Below are positions 55,209 to 63,712 of a DNA stretch of 64,000 bases, piece after piece (position 1 is the stretch's first letter; the number at the start of each line of letters is the position of its first letter). The notes beneath the pieces are model-generated. The model did not search any database, was not told where the DNA came from, and saw only the letters and a list, made by a program, of their open reading frames with translations. This DNA is from Clostridium muellerianum. Its GTDB lineage: Bacteria > Bacillota > Clostridia > Clostridiales > Clostridiaceae. The position numbers and the translations under genes are program-made. The stretch spans positions 62,001-126,000 of the forward strand of contig NZ_JABBNI010000067.1 in NCBI RefSeq assembly GCF_012926525.1, written 5' to 3'.

Positions 55209-55242
55209 GCGGAAGAATTCAATAACAAAGAGGTGTTTTAGA

Positions 55243-55971
55243 GTGAATTTAGTAAATAATGCAGATAAAAAAATATTACTTATAGATGATGAAGAAGATA
55301 TAACAGACTTAATAGAAGATATTTTGTTAAAGGAAGGCTTTAAGAATATCAGAAAGGCTCACTGTGGTTTAGATGGTATAAAGATATGTGAGGATGAAAA
55401 GCCTGATATAGTAGTGCTGGATATAATGCTTCCAGATATTGATGGAATAGAGGTATGCAAAAAGATAAGGCAGTTTTCTTACTGTCCAATTTTATTTTTG
55501 TCTGCAAAAAATAGTGATGTTGATAAAATTCTTGGGTTGAGCATGGGTGGAGATGATTATATTACTAAGCCTTTTAGTCCAAAGGAAATTGCCTTTCGTA
55601 TTAAGGCACAGTTTAGGAGACAGCAGTATGATGGTATAAAGGAAGTAAGTGATAATAAAAATGAGAATATAAAAATTAGTAACATTAATATTGATAAGCT
55701 GCACAGCCAGGTATATAAAGAGGATATAGAGGTAAAGCTTACAGCAAAAGAATACAAGCTTCTTTTATACTTAGCAGAAAACTCTAACAAGATAGTTAAT
55801 AAGGAAAGACTTTGTGAGGTAGTATGGGGAGAGGATTATATTGGGTATGATAATACAATTTCTGTTCACATAAGACATTTAAGAGAAAAGCTTGAGGAGA
55901 ATCCTTCTAAACCAGAAATTATAGTTACTGTAATAGGACTTGGGTACAAGCTTGTAAAAAGGAAGGAATAA
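55243..55971 (+). CDS. Response regulator, OmpR family
   Basis: 242 residues from GTG 55243 (AGAGGTG upstream); an in-frame start at 55198 lies in the terminator. Receiver: LLIDDEEDITDLIED, phospho-Asp in IVVLDIMLPDIDG, LFLSAKN and YITKPFSPKEI; winged helix ends VIGLGYKLVKRKE. One base separates its stop from the kinase ATG. It probably controls the ABC genes at 49236-54065, from which the Rpn-like gene separates it. Confidence 0.93.
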   Translation: MNLVNNADKKILLIDDEEDITDLIEDILLKEGFKNIRKAHCGLDGIKICEDEKPDIVVLDIMLPDIDGIEVCKKIRQFSYCPILFLSAKNSDVDKILGLSMGGDDYITKPFSPKEIAFRIKAQFRRQQYDGIKEVSDNKNENIKISNINIDKLHSQVYKEDIEVKLTAKEYKLLLYLAENSNKIVNKERLCEVVWGEDYIGYDNTISVHIRHLREKLEENPSKPEIIVTVIGLGYKLVKRKE

Positions 55972-55972
55972 A

Positions 55973-57379
55973 ATGAAAAAATCAGGATATAAAATAATAT
56001 TTAACTTATATTTTAAATTTTTTATTGGTCTTCTTATTTTAATTTCAATTTTTATGGGAATAGTATTGTATATATTAAATGTTAATATGTACAATGAAAG
56101 CAGTTATGCTAACTGGAGCAGCTGGCCGGCATATTTTACATCAAATTTCTATAAAAAAATTAGTTTTGAAGAAGGAAAACCAAAGCTTACAGATTCAGCA
56201 GTAAGTCAATTGAAAGAGTACAAACTTTCTTTTCAAATTATTGATAAAAATGGAGATGTAACGTTAGAATATAATGAACCTAAAGGAGCTTTAAAACACT
56301 ACTCTCCAATAGATATAGTTCAATTGTACAAAAATGGATACAGTTCAGGGGATTATACTATGTTTGTTGGAAGTGTTAATAACAGAGGAGAAAAATGGAC
56401 ATACATTATAGGTTTTCCTGCGAAAATATCAAAAATTATTATGTATGTGAATTATGATAAGTTTGCCAAGATTAAGTTCATTATACTAGGTTTATTTATA
56501 TTGCTTATACTGCTTGTTGCAGTTTATGGTATATGGATGAATCGTACATTATCTAATATAACAACATCTATAAAAAGGCTTGCTTCAAATGCTTATATTC
56601 CTATAAAGGAAGAAGGTATGTATAAGGATTTATTTTACAGTCTTAATCTTTTAGATAATAAACTTAAAGCTAGTGAAGAAGAGAGAAGACGAAATCAAGC
56701 TTTAAGAGAAGAATGGATAGCTAATATTTCTCATGATTTAAAAACTCCATTATCACCAATAAAAGGTTATGCGGAAATATTAACTGATTTTAAATATGAG
56801 GTTAGTCTTTTGGATGTAAAAAAGTATGGAGAAGTAATACTTAGAAATGCAGAAAATGTAGAGAGTATAGTTGAAAATTTGAATTTTACATATCAATTAA
56901 AAAATGGCATGCTTCCTGTAAATCGCAGCGAGGAAAATTTAGTACGCTTGTTAAAGGAAGTAATTATAAACATATTGAACCATCCTAAATATGAAGAAAG
57001 AAATATTATGTTTAATTGTACAGAAGACAGGATAAACTTTAATTTTGATAATACACTTTTAAGAAGAGCTTTTACTAATCTTTTATATAATTCAGTAATT
57101 CATAATGCTCCAGATACTATAATAAAAGTTTCTGTAAGAGAAGATGACAAAATATATATAACTATAGAGGACAATGGAAAAGGCATGATAGAAGAAGAAG
57201 TGAAAAAGCTTTTTGAAAGATATTATAGAGGGACTAAAAGTTCTATAAGTGTTAAAGGTTCAGGCCTTGGAATGGCAATTGCAAAGCAAATAATAGAGGC
57301 ACATGAAGGGGAAATTAATGTGAAAAGTAAGTTGAGTGTTGGTACAATTATATATATAGAATTTCCAAGGAAAAATTGA
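55973..57379 (+). CDS. Sensor histidine kinase with external domain
   Basis: 468 residues. Helix 1 (about 14-36) and helix 2 (about 162-184) flank a 125-residue external domain, then HAMP, HisKA with ISHDLKTPLSPIKGY, N-box LTNLLYNSVIHNAP, G boxes EDNGKGMIEEE and GSGLGMAIAKQII. Unlike Bce-type kinases it has a real external domain, so it may sense its ligand directly. Partner of the regulator at 55243. Confidence 0.93.
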   Translation: MKKSGYKIIFNLYFKFFIGLLILISIFMGIVLYILNVNMYNESSYANWSSWPAYFTSNFYKKISFEEGKPKLTDSAVSQLKEYKLSFQIIDKNGDVTLEYNEPKGALKHYSPIDIVQLYKNGYSSGDYTMFVGSVNNRGEKWTYIIGFPAKISKIIMYVNYDKFAKIKFIILGLFILLILLVAVYGIWMNRTLSNITTSIKRLASNAYIPIKEEGMYKDLFYSLNLLDNKLKASEEERRRNQALREEWIANISHDLKTPLSPIKGYAEILTDFKYEVSLLDVKKYGEVILRNAENVESIVENLNFTYQLKNGMLPVNRSEENLVRLLKEVIINILNHPKYEERNIMFNCTEDRINFNFDNTLLRRAFTNLLYNSVIHNAPDTIIKVSVREDDKIYITIEDNGKGMIEEEVKKLFERYYRGTKSSISVKGSGLGMAIAKQIIEAHEGEINVKSKLSVGTIIYIEFPRKN

Positions 57380-57500
57380 TATATGACTAGAACTTAGCTA
57401 TAGCACTTTTAGTTATAATTTTTATGGCTTACATATTAATTCAAAGTGTTGTGAAACCATTAAACAAGATTGAATTATTTAGTGAAAAACATTTAAAAAG
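57380..57500 (+). pseudogene. Fragment of another histidine kinase
   Basis: In one frame it reads LAIALLVIIFMAYILIQSVV then KPLNKIELFSEKHLKRVEI, the second membrane helix and HAMP start of a kinase, without start codon or catalytic domains. It is probably a relic of a second two-component system. Confidence 0.45.
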
Positions 57501-57507
57501 AGTGGAA

Positions 57508-57546
57508 ATACCCTCATGTCATAAATGTGATATGAGGGTATTTTTT
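57508..57546 (+). terminator. Terminator of the two-component operon
   Basis: AATACCCTCAT/ATGAGGGTATT stem followed by TTTTT. Confidence 0.85.
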
Positions 57547-57676
57547 AATAAAGTTTTATGGGATATTTACTGGTTTTAAGTAAGTGGCATGTTGATTCGG
57601 TGGTAGTTTTGTGAGTATCCATTGGTAACGGTTATTTTGAGTTTTTTAAATTACTTCAGAATGGATAGAGTTAATT

Positions 57677-58603
57677 TTATCCGATGATACATTTGACACC
57701 TTGTTCTTCTACTACCTTTTTTAAGTGCTCCAATTTATCAGCTTTAGGGGATTTTGTATCCTTTAATTTATATTCTTTACACAATTTATCATACTTGCTT
57801 TGTCCAAGATTGTGGTAAGGTAATATATTTATTCTATTTATCCCATTATCATATGCAAATTTTGATGTGTTTTTAATATTTAAAATATCATCATTACATC
57901 CTGGAATTAAAGGGATTCTTATTAAAATATTTTTGGTTTTCTGAGCTAAACTACAAATGTTACTTAATATCGTTTTATTGGATACCCCTGTATATTCTTT
58001 GTGCTTTGAATTATCCATTTGTTTAATATCACATAAGAACAAATCTACAAAAGGTATAAAAGGTTCAATAACTTCAAAAGGTGCATAAAGTGTAGTTTCA
58101 ATTGCTGTATTTATATAATCTTCTTTACATGCTTTCAGTATTTCTAAAGCAAAGTCATGCTGATATAAAGGCTCTCCACCAGATAACGTAACGCCACCAT
58201 TTTTTCTAAAATATGAAATGTCGCGGTTTATATATTTCATTACATCTTCAACTGTCTTTAAATTTCCCCAGGTAACTAATCCTTTATTCGGACAGGCATT
58301 CACGCAATCAAATGTCAAACATTTTTTACATTTTTCTTTATCTATTTTAATACAATCTCCATTTGCCGTTAATTCAGTAATTTCTTTTATAGCTTTATTT
58401 TTACAAGCTATTACGCAGGACATACAGCGTTGACACCTATCAACATGGTAGCCAACTTCCGGAAGGGCAGCTTGGCCCTCAGGGTTTGAGCACCACCAGC
58501 AGTTTAGTGGACATCCTTTCAAGAATACAATAGTTCTAATGCCCGGTCCATCGTGAACTGAAAAACTTTGAATATCGAAGACTGTTCCTGTTTTATTCGC
58601 TAT
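57677..58603 (-). CDS. Glycyl radical enzyme activating protein with non-canonical start
   Basis: Radical SAM activase that abstracts hydrogen from the glycine of the enzyme at 58676. The conserved N-terminus FDIQSFSVHDGPGIRTIVFL precedes CxxxCxxC (CPLNCWWC, Cys31/35/38). Two ferredoxin-type Cys clusters follow (CQRCMSCVIAC and CKKCLTFDCVNAC), then GGVTLSGGEPL. No ATG, GTG or TTG exists before the conserved block; the first TTG (58522) would cut off DGPGIRT. AAGGAGGG sits 7-8 bases before an AUA at 58603, taken here as the start (308 residues). It could also be a mutated ATG or a sequence error. Confidence 0.88.
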   Translation of the reverse strand: MANKTGTVFDIQSFSVHDGPGIRTIVFLKGCPLNCWWCSNPEGQAALPEVGYHVDRCQRCMSCVIACKNKAIKEITELTANGDCIKIDKEKCKKCLTFDCVNACPNKGLVTWGNLKTVEDVMKYINRDISYFRKNGGVTLSGGEPLYQHDFALEILKACKEDYINTAIETTLYAPFEVIEPFIPFVDLFLCDIKQMDNSKHKEYTGVSNKTILSNICSLAQKTKNILIRIPLIPGCNDDILNIKNTSKFAYDNGINRINILPYHNLGQSKYDKLCKEYKLKDTKSPKADKLEHLKKVVEEQGVKCIIG

Positions 58604-58626
58604 TTTAATTCCCTCCTTGATACATG

Positions 58627-58655
58627 TGGGATGGGGTATATACAGCCCATCCCAT
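58627..58655 (-). promoter_or_regulatory. Intercistronic hairpin between the glycyl radical enzyme and its activase
   Basis: TGGGATGGG/CCCATCCCA, a perfect 9-bp G/C-rich stem with about 10 bases of loop and no T run. In this position it may stabilise the upstream mRNA or limit activase expression. Confidence 0.6.
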
Positions 58656-58675
58656 AATTATATTATCTAATATTA

Positions 58676-61273
58676 TTATACTGATGTTCCATATTCTGTT
58701 CTGGCTATAATTTCATCTTGAATTGGTTTGCCAAGCTCAACCCAATATGCACTGAAACCGGCAACACGGACAATTAAGTCACGGTAGTTTTCAGGATGCG
58801 CTTGTGCATCTCTAAGCATCTTGGAGTCCACTATATTGAACTGAATGTGGTAACCACCATTGCTAAAATAGCCTCTAATTAGGTCTACAAGATGATGCGA
58901 TCCTTCAGTGCCTTTAACAGCGTTAGGATGAAATTTCATATTCAACTGTACACTACGCATATCAGTGCAATCCAGTTTAACCCCAGAATTCAATAGAGCC
59001 ATAGGACCATTAACGTCAGTTCCTGGAGTTGCCGAAAGTATGCCGTCGGTCAATGTTACACCCGCTAACCTTCCATCAGGTGTTGCTCCACATACACGAC
59101 CAAATGGACCGTGTGATGATATGGATAACGCTGCCGGAACCCAATGATATCCCAAATAAGTTGTTTGCTTTGAAACTACATCTTTATAATGCTGCCATAA
59201 ATCTACAAAAATGCTATCAACATAATCATCATCATTACCAAACTTTGGTGCATCAAGACATAATTTATGAATCTTAGCCCATTTCATATCAATTCGTTTT
59301 TGTTCAAGCATGGATGTACGATTATCTGATTTTTCATAGCCGAAGTTTTCTTTCAAAGATTGTTTTAATTCATCCATAGTAAATAAGTTTTCTTCAAATA
59401 CGCACTTTTTTATAGCAGCAAAACTGTTTGCTACATTAACCATTCCTGAATTCAATAAGGTTACTGACTTATTATAACGGCATCCATTTTCGTCCATAGG
59501 CCTACCAGTCTTAACACAATCCTTCATTAACACCGAAGAAAATACTAGAGGATTTATTTCACGACGCATTTGTACCGTATAGTTCCATGAATCCATGTAA
59601 AATTTAAGATATTTTGATTCAACCTTGCACCATGAATCCCACAGCTTTTCATAACTGTCTATTTCTCCTAGAGAATCATAGCATCTTACATTTGTTCTTG
59701 GATCAACACCATCATTAAGAACTATTTCAAGAATCTTTGGTTCATTAAAGAATGCTGGATGTGTGATACCATGTGAAGTTCCCTGTGTTCCGATTTCAAC
59801 ACATCCTGCAATAGCTACATCTCTTGCATCCTCTAAAGTGATATCCTCTTCGCTTTCATCAGTTAGTAAATGCTGAATGCTGATGTCGTTATTGAAGAAT
59901 GCTGGATAGCCGCCGCCACTTTTGCAGCATTCAGCAGCCTTCATCATCAGCTTATTGCTGGTCTTTGAACTGACCTGTACTCCAAGGGTTGGCTGTATTG
60001 TCTGCATATTAATGCCGGCTTGTAAAATATCAAATTCTAGGTCATTTTCTGCTGGCATACCATTTTTATCTACACCACCCACTACCAGGTGTTGGTATGC
60101 ATTTCCAGAAGCCATTGCAGACCATGCACGTGGTGCAATGTACTCATTTCCTGAGAATTTGATACGTATTTGTTCCATTGCTTCAATAACTTGTGCACGT
60201 GTTAACTTTCCTTCTTCAAGATCTTTTTTATAATAAGGGTACAACAATTGTCCCCATCTTCCTGGTGAAAGACCAACCACAGAGCAATCATGTCCTATAG
60301 CAATATGTCCTATCCATGCAGATTGAAGTGCTTCCATAAAATTACGTGCAGGTTTTGCAGGAACCCATTCAAGTCTTTCTGCTATATCTAATAATTCTTT
60401 TTTACGTGTCACATCTGTCTCAGCGTCTGCATCTTCGCGAGCTTTTTTTGCATAGTTCTTTGCCCAATTTATTACTGCTTCACAGGAGATTATTGAAGCT
60501 CTCCAAAACAAGATTTTTTCTGCAACATCATAGGTAGTAGGTAAAGTGTTGGCAATATGTTCCTTACATTCATTGATAACATCTTGAAGGCCACGATTTA
60601 CGATTATATCATAAGCAGGTACCCATCTGCCTTCCATTATGGAAACAACACTTAACGGCCACATATTTACCTTATAGCCATTATTAAAGGTTTCTGCATC
60701 GGGCATATTTTCGTTAATAAATTTTTCAGCTGATTCATCAATACATTTGCCTTTCCAGTAATTGCAGGCATCCAGAAGTGGTTGAACATCCTCATCTTTG
60801 ATTGCATAAATTCCACACTGCTTCAAGCCTTTTATTTCAACATGTTTACGTCCGCCGCCCATTCCTATATCATATATTTTTTTGTCTTCTAAAGATTCGG
60901 CGTGGCTTAACATAGTTGGATAGAATTGCTGACTGTACTGCAGATGAACTGGTGCTCCACGTGTGTAACGGGTTTTCTGCATTACAATTAATTCATCAGG
61001 TAGAATTGATGGAGTGACATTTTCCAGTGCATAAGCATAAGCTTTAGCATGACGTATTAATACAGGCTGGCCATCACATTCACGCCATTTTTCTGTAAAT
61101 AGAATTGAAAATTCTGGGTCCAGCATAAGTCTTGCATCTAAATAGCGCTGCTTGATTTTCTTGTTTCTTTCAGTTGAAGGTTGTCCTTTAACTTCACGAT
61201 CAATAAAACCAGATTCTTCTTTTTCCTCCATAGTTGGTGGCCATGTAGGTGTTTGATTCTTTTTAAGTTCCAT
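58676..61273 (-). CDS. Glycyl radical enzyme, arylacetate decarboxylase type (candidate indoleacetate or phenylacetate decarboxylase)
   Basis: 865 residues. The thiyl Cys491 and Glu493 are in AIAGCVEIGTQG; the glycyl radical Gly839 is in VRVAGFSAYWVELGKPIQDE. The C-terminal segment GGYHIQFNIVDSKMLRDAQ through the end closely resembles 4-hydroxyphenylacetate decarboxylase (recalled comparison), and the Cys-x-Glu pair is as in arylacetate decarboxylases. No small HpdC-like subunit gene is adjacent, which argues against HpdB and for the subunit-free members that make skatole or toluene. Other clade members remain possible. RBS AGGAGG precedes ATG. Pyruvate formate-lyase is excluded by the lack of a Cys-Cys pair. 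Confidence 0.85.
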   Translation of the reverse strand: MELKKNQTPTWPPTMEEKEESGFIDREVKGQPSTERNKKIKQRYLDARLMLDPEFSILFTEKWRECDGQPVLIRHAKAYAYALENVTPSILPDELIVMQKTRYTRGAPVHLQYSQQFYPTMLSHAESLEDKKIYDIGMGGGRKHVEIKGLKQCGIYAIKDEDVQPLLDACNYWKGKCIDESAEKFINENMPDAETFNNGYKVNMWPLSVVSIMEGRWVPAYDIIVNRGLQDVINECKEHIANTLPTTYDVAEKILFWRASIISCEAVINWAKNYAKKAREDADAETDVTRKKELLDIAERLEWVPAKPARNFMEALQSAWIGHIAIGHDCSVVGLSPGRWGQLLYPYYKKDLEEGKLTRAQVIEAMEQIRIKFSGNEYIAPRAWSAMASGNAYQHLVVGGVDKNGMPAENDLEFDILQAGINMQTIQPTLGVQVSSKTSNKLMMKAAECCKSGGGYPAFFNNDISIQHLLTDESEEDITLEDARDVAIAGCVEIGTQGTSHGITHPAFFNEPKILEIVLNDGVDPRTNVRCYDSLGEIDSYEKLWDSWCKVESKYLKFYMDSWNYTVQMRREINPLVFSSVLMKDCVKTGRPMDENGCRYNKSVTLLNSGMVNVANSFAAIKKCVFEENLFTMDELKQSLKENFGYEKSDNRTSMLEQKRIDMKWAKIHKLCLDAPKFGNDDDYVDSIFVDLWQHYKDVVSKQTTYLGYHWVPAALSISSHGPFGRVCGATPDGRLAGVTLTDGILSATPGTDVNGPMALLNSGVKLDCTDMRSVQLNMKFHPNAVKGTEGSHHLVDLIRGYFSNGGYHIQFNIVDSKMLRDAQAHPENYRDLIVRVAGFSAYWVELGKPIQDEIIARTEYGTSV

Positions 61274-61326
61274 AGAGTATTCCTCCTTAATTAAAATGTT
61301 TTATATTTGGTTACAAAATATTTACA

Positions 61327-62712
61327 TTATATTTTAGTATTGCTCATACATACTGAACATAGGTGATACTTCTTAATATTCTGATTTAAAAGAGCATCCT
61401 GAAGTTCTTTTACTTTGCTGGATTTCCATACATTATCGATACCATCTTTAATATGACCTAGTGGCATAGCACAATTAATGTCATAACAACATGGAGTGAT
61501 ACTTCCATCCCATAGAACATTGAGTTTAGTAAACGGTTCTAGACATAGTGATTGCAGTTTTGATGTACTGGATATAGGCTGCTTGCTGTATAAGATAATT
61601 TTACCGTTTTCATCATAAAATTTTGGATCTCGTTCACGGCTTAGAGGAATAAATCCAATATGATCTACAAAAGGACGGATTGGTTCAAGAAATTTTTGTG
61701 CGTGTTCCAGTGATGATTGATTCCATTTGGGAATAATAGAAGATATCATAATCCATATCTTTCTGTGTAAATTCATTTCCTCACGTTCTTTATGTAGAGC
61801 CTTCAATCCGTTGTAAATATCCAGTAAACGGGCTCCTTGTCTAACAGCTTCATATGACATTTCATTTATGCCATCAAGAGAAATTCCTATTACTGAAGGT
61901 TTCGCTGACAACAATTTTTGACGGACCTCTTTATTTACAAGGGTTATGCCATTAGTTTGGATTCCAACAGTACAACCGGCCTGTTTTCCACTTTCTATTA
62001 ATTTATCTAGTTGATTGTGAATCAAAGGTTCACCCATAAAAAAGAGTTTAATGGAACCCCTCTTAATTAGGGGGAAAGTAGTCCCAAAAATTAAATGCTG
62101 TATCTGCTTAACAATTACTCTATTCTTCCAGCCGTCAAGCATTTCATCGAAAATCGCTGTATCCATAAATCCTACCTTGCGGGTCATCTTACTACGAGGA
62201 CACATAGTGCAGTTTAAGTTGCAGGCATTAGTTGGCTCTACTTGGAGAGTTAATGGTGAATCGGGAATTAACGCTACTATAGGCTGATTGGATGAGTTTA
62301 TATGTATCCACCTTTTTAAAATATTTTCGGCAATCTGTTCTAGATCCCTTTCTCCAAGTTTATGAGCGTAAAGCTTTACTTCTTTAACCATTTGAATTGT
62401 ATTCGCTCCCAGCACATCCCCCCCATGGAGCGAAAGTTCTGTAATTTGTATTGTCTGTAATATTACCTGGTTTATAAATAGTCTAAGAAGCTTATCCTCT
62501 TTATTTGCACTTAACGATTGGGTAATTAAATTCTGTAAATGCTTTAATCCTTTAGTTTTATCACCTTTTGCAATATAAGCCATTGCCAAGCAATAGTAAA
62601 CCTTGATATCATCTGGATGTTCCATTAAAATATTTGAAGTAAAGTCTATAATACTTTCATAATTTTTTTCACTATTTAGCAGAGATAATACTTTCATCAT
62701 ATCGTCTTTCAT
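61327..62712 (-). CDS. TPR/radical SAM-SPASM protein linked to the glycyl radical enzyme
   Basis: 461 residues from ATG 62712, chosen because AAAGGAGAC precedes it; an upstream ATG (62745) lies before the ribosome site. The N-terminal 60-80 residues look like TPR helices (IKVYYCLAMAYIAKGDKTKG). The radical SAM motif is CNLNCTMC at about 164-171, with IKLFFMGEPL as the GGEP equivalent. The C-terminal SPASM-type Cys set is CLEPF, ITPCCYDINC and CSVCMSN. It is first in the operon, 53 bases before the decarboxylase-like gene. SPASM enzymes usually modify peptides or proteins; role here unknown. Confidence 0.85.
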   Translation of the reverse strand: MKDDMMKVLSLLNSEKNYESIIDFTSNILMEHPDDIKVYYCLAMAYIAKGDKTKGLKHLQNLITQSLSANKEDKLLRLFINQVILQTIQITELSLHGGDVLGANTIQMVKEVKLYAHKLGERDLEQIAENILKRWIHINSSNQPIVALIPDSPLTLQVEPTNACNLNCTMCPRSKMTRKVGFMDTAIFDEMLDGWKNRVIVKQIQHLIFGTTFPLIKRGSIKLFFMGEPLIHNQLDKLIESGKQAGCTVGIQTNGITLVNKEVRQKLLSAKPSVIGISLDGINEMSYEAVRQGARLLDIYNGLKALHKEREEMNLHRKIWIMISSIIPKWNQSSLEHAQKFLEPIRPFVDHIGFIPLSRERDPKFYDENGKIILYSKQPISSTSKLQSLCLEPFTKLNVLWDGSITPCCYDINCAMPLGHIKDGIDNVWKSSKVKELQDALLNQNIKKYHLCSVCMSNTKI

Positions 62713-62989
62713 TCTTTTGTCTCCTTTATAATTTACAACCTTCATTAGATGTACTTAACTAATGGATACATACTTTATGTTAGGAGTAGGTTCATAGCGA
62801 TTTAAGTAAATCCTAGTTGTCTATTTTATTGAAACAAGATGGCAGTATATGTGCAGGAATAATAAGCATTATATAATAATATAATGCCATTTAAATCCAT
62901 AATATATTTATTCTGTATGTCGTGGCATAATCCTCTATAAAAAGAAATGTTTTTAATAAGTGCGATATTTCTTATAAAAGCATATCCAA

Positions 62990-63050
62990 CTATTGTATTA
63001 TCAAAATGCTTTATAGTCATAGTGTAAGAAGCCAAACTCTTTACAAGGAT
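62990..63050 (-). pseudogene. Relic of a second VOC-family gene
   Basis: Minus strand encodes SYTMTIKHFDNTIVGYAFI, matching NMTVKHFDGTIIEYVEHK near the end of the VOC protein at 63191. Nothing else of the gene remains. The 69-codon frame around it is not credited. Confidence 0.45.
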
Positions 63051-63122
63051 TGGAATCTAATTAGCAATCTCTATTGTTAAAGTTGATTTCATTTCTTAAA
63101 CTTGTTTGAAGCAAAGAAATTA

Positions 63123-63168
63123 AAATGAATGAAGAATCCTCATAATTATGAGATTCTTCATTCATTTC
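63123..63168. terminator. Terminator of the VOC gene
   Basis: AAATGAATGAAGAATC pairs with GATTCTTCATTCATTT around CTCATAATTATGA, itself palindromic. Confidence 0.8.
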
Positions 63169-63190
63169 GATCAAGGTTTATACGATTCTT

Positions 63191-63571
63191 TTAGTCTTTA
63201 ATTAACCAGTTAAGATTGGCTTTATGCTCAACATATTCAATTATCGTACCATCAAAATGTTTTACAGTCATATTCATTCCTGAGGGTACTATTTTTAAAT
63301 CTCTAATAATAGTAGCACCATTATTTAATAAAAATTCTTTAAATTGAGCAATAGAATCAACTAAAAATGTTGCTTGAGTGTCTTTAAATGGCTTTAATGC
63401 TTCATCAGAACCACTTATTATCAAAATATTTCCAACTGTAGCTAATTCTAAGCTTGCTTCAGAATATTTAAATATATTGCTGCATTTTTTATTTAAGATT
63501 TTTTCATAAAACTTTATTGCTTTTTCCATGTCATTTACATAAAAACGATTTAAAACTTTTTTTATTTCCAT
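63191..63571 (-). CDS. VOC (glyoxalase/bleomycin-resistance superfamily) protein
   Basis: 126 residues, single VOC module pair: NRFYVNDMEKAIKFYEKILN, LELATVGNILIIS and MNMTVKHFDGTIIEYVEHK. Ribosome site AAAGGAGT lies upstream on the minus strand. Members bind a metal and act on aldehydes, antibiotics or other small molecules; substrate unknown. Divergent from an HxlR regulator that probably controls it. Confidence 0.87.
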   Translation of the reverse strand: MEIKKVLNRFYVNDMEKAIKFYEKILNKKCSNIFKYSEASLELATVGNILIISGSDEALKPFKDTQATFLVDSIAQFKEFLLNNGATIIRDLKIVPSGMNMTVKHFDGTIIEYVEHKANLNWLIKD

Positions 63572-63619
63572 TTGTAATCATACTCCTTTTCAAAATTGAT
63601 TTCTGCTTTATAAGCTACT

Positions 63620-63700
63620 ATAATATTATGGTAATAGATGTAATCATTCAAGTACGTACTTTTTTATTAGATACTAACCAAAATAGTACTATTGAGGAGG
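63620..63700. promoter_or_regulatory. Divergent promoter region with AGTAC palindromes
   Basis: CAAGTACGTACTT near 63649 and ATAGTACTAT near 63684 are short perfect palindromes sharing AGTACT, between the VOC and HxlR genes. HxlR regulators bind symmetrical sites of this kind; candidate operators. Confidence 0.45.
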
Positions 63701-63712
63701 AAAGAGGTTTTA

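Noticed and set aside
59922-60233. 103-codon plus-strand frame within the glycyl radical enzyme gene
   Set aside because: Antisense to a strongly conserved coding region, without ribosome site or recognisable protein.
58676-61273. Annotation as formate acetyltransferase or as 4-hydroxyphenylacetate decarboxylase large subunit
   Set aside because: No adjacent Cys-Cys pair as in pyruvate formate-lyase, and no HpdC-like small subunit gene nearby; the wider arylacetate decarboxylase class was kept.
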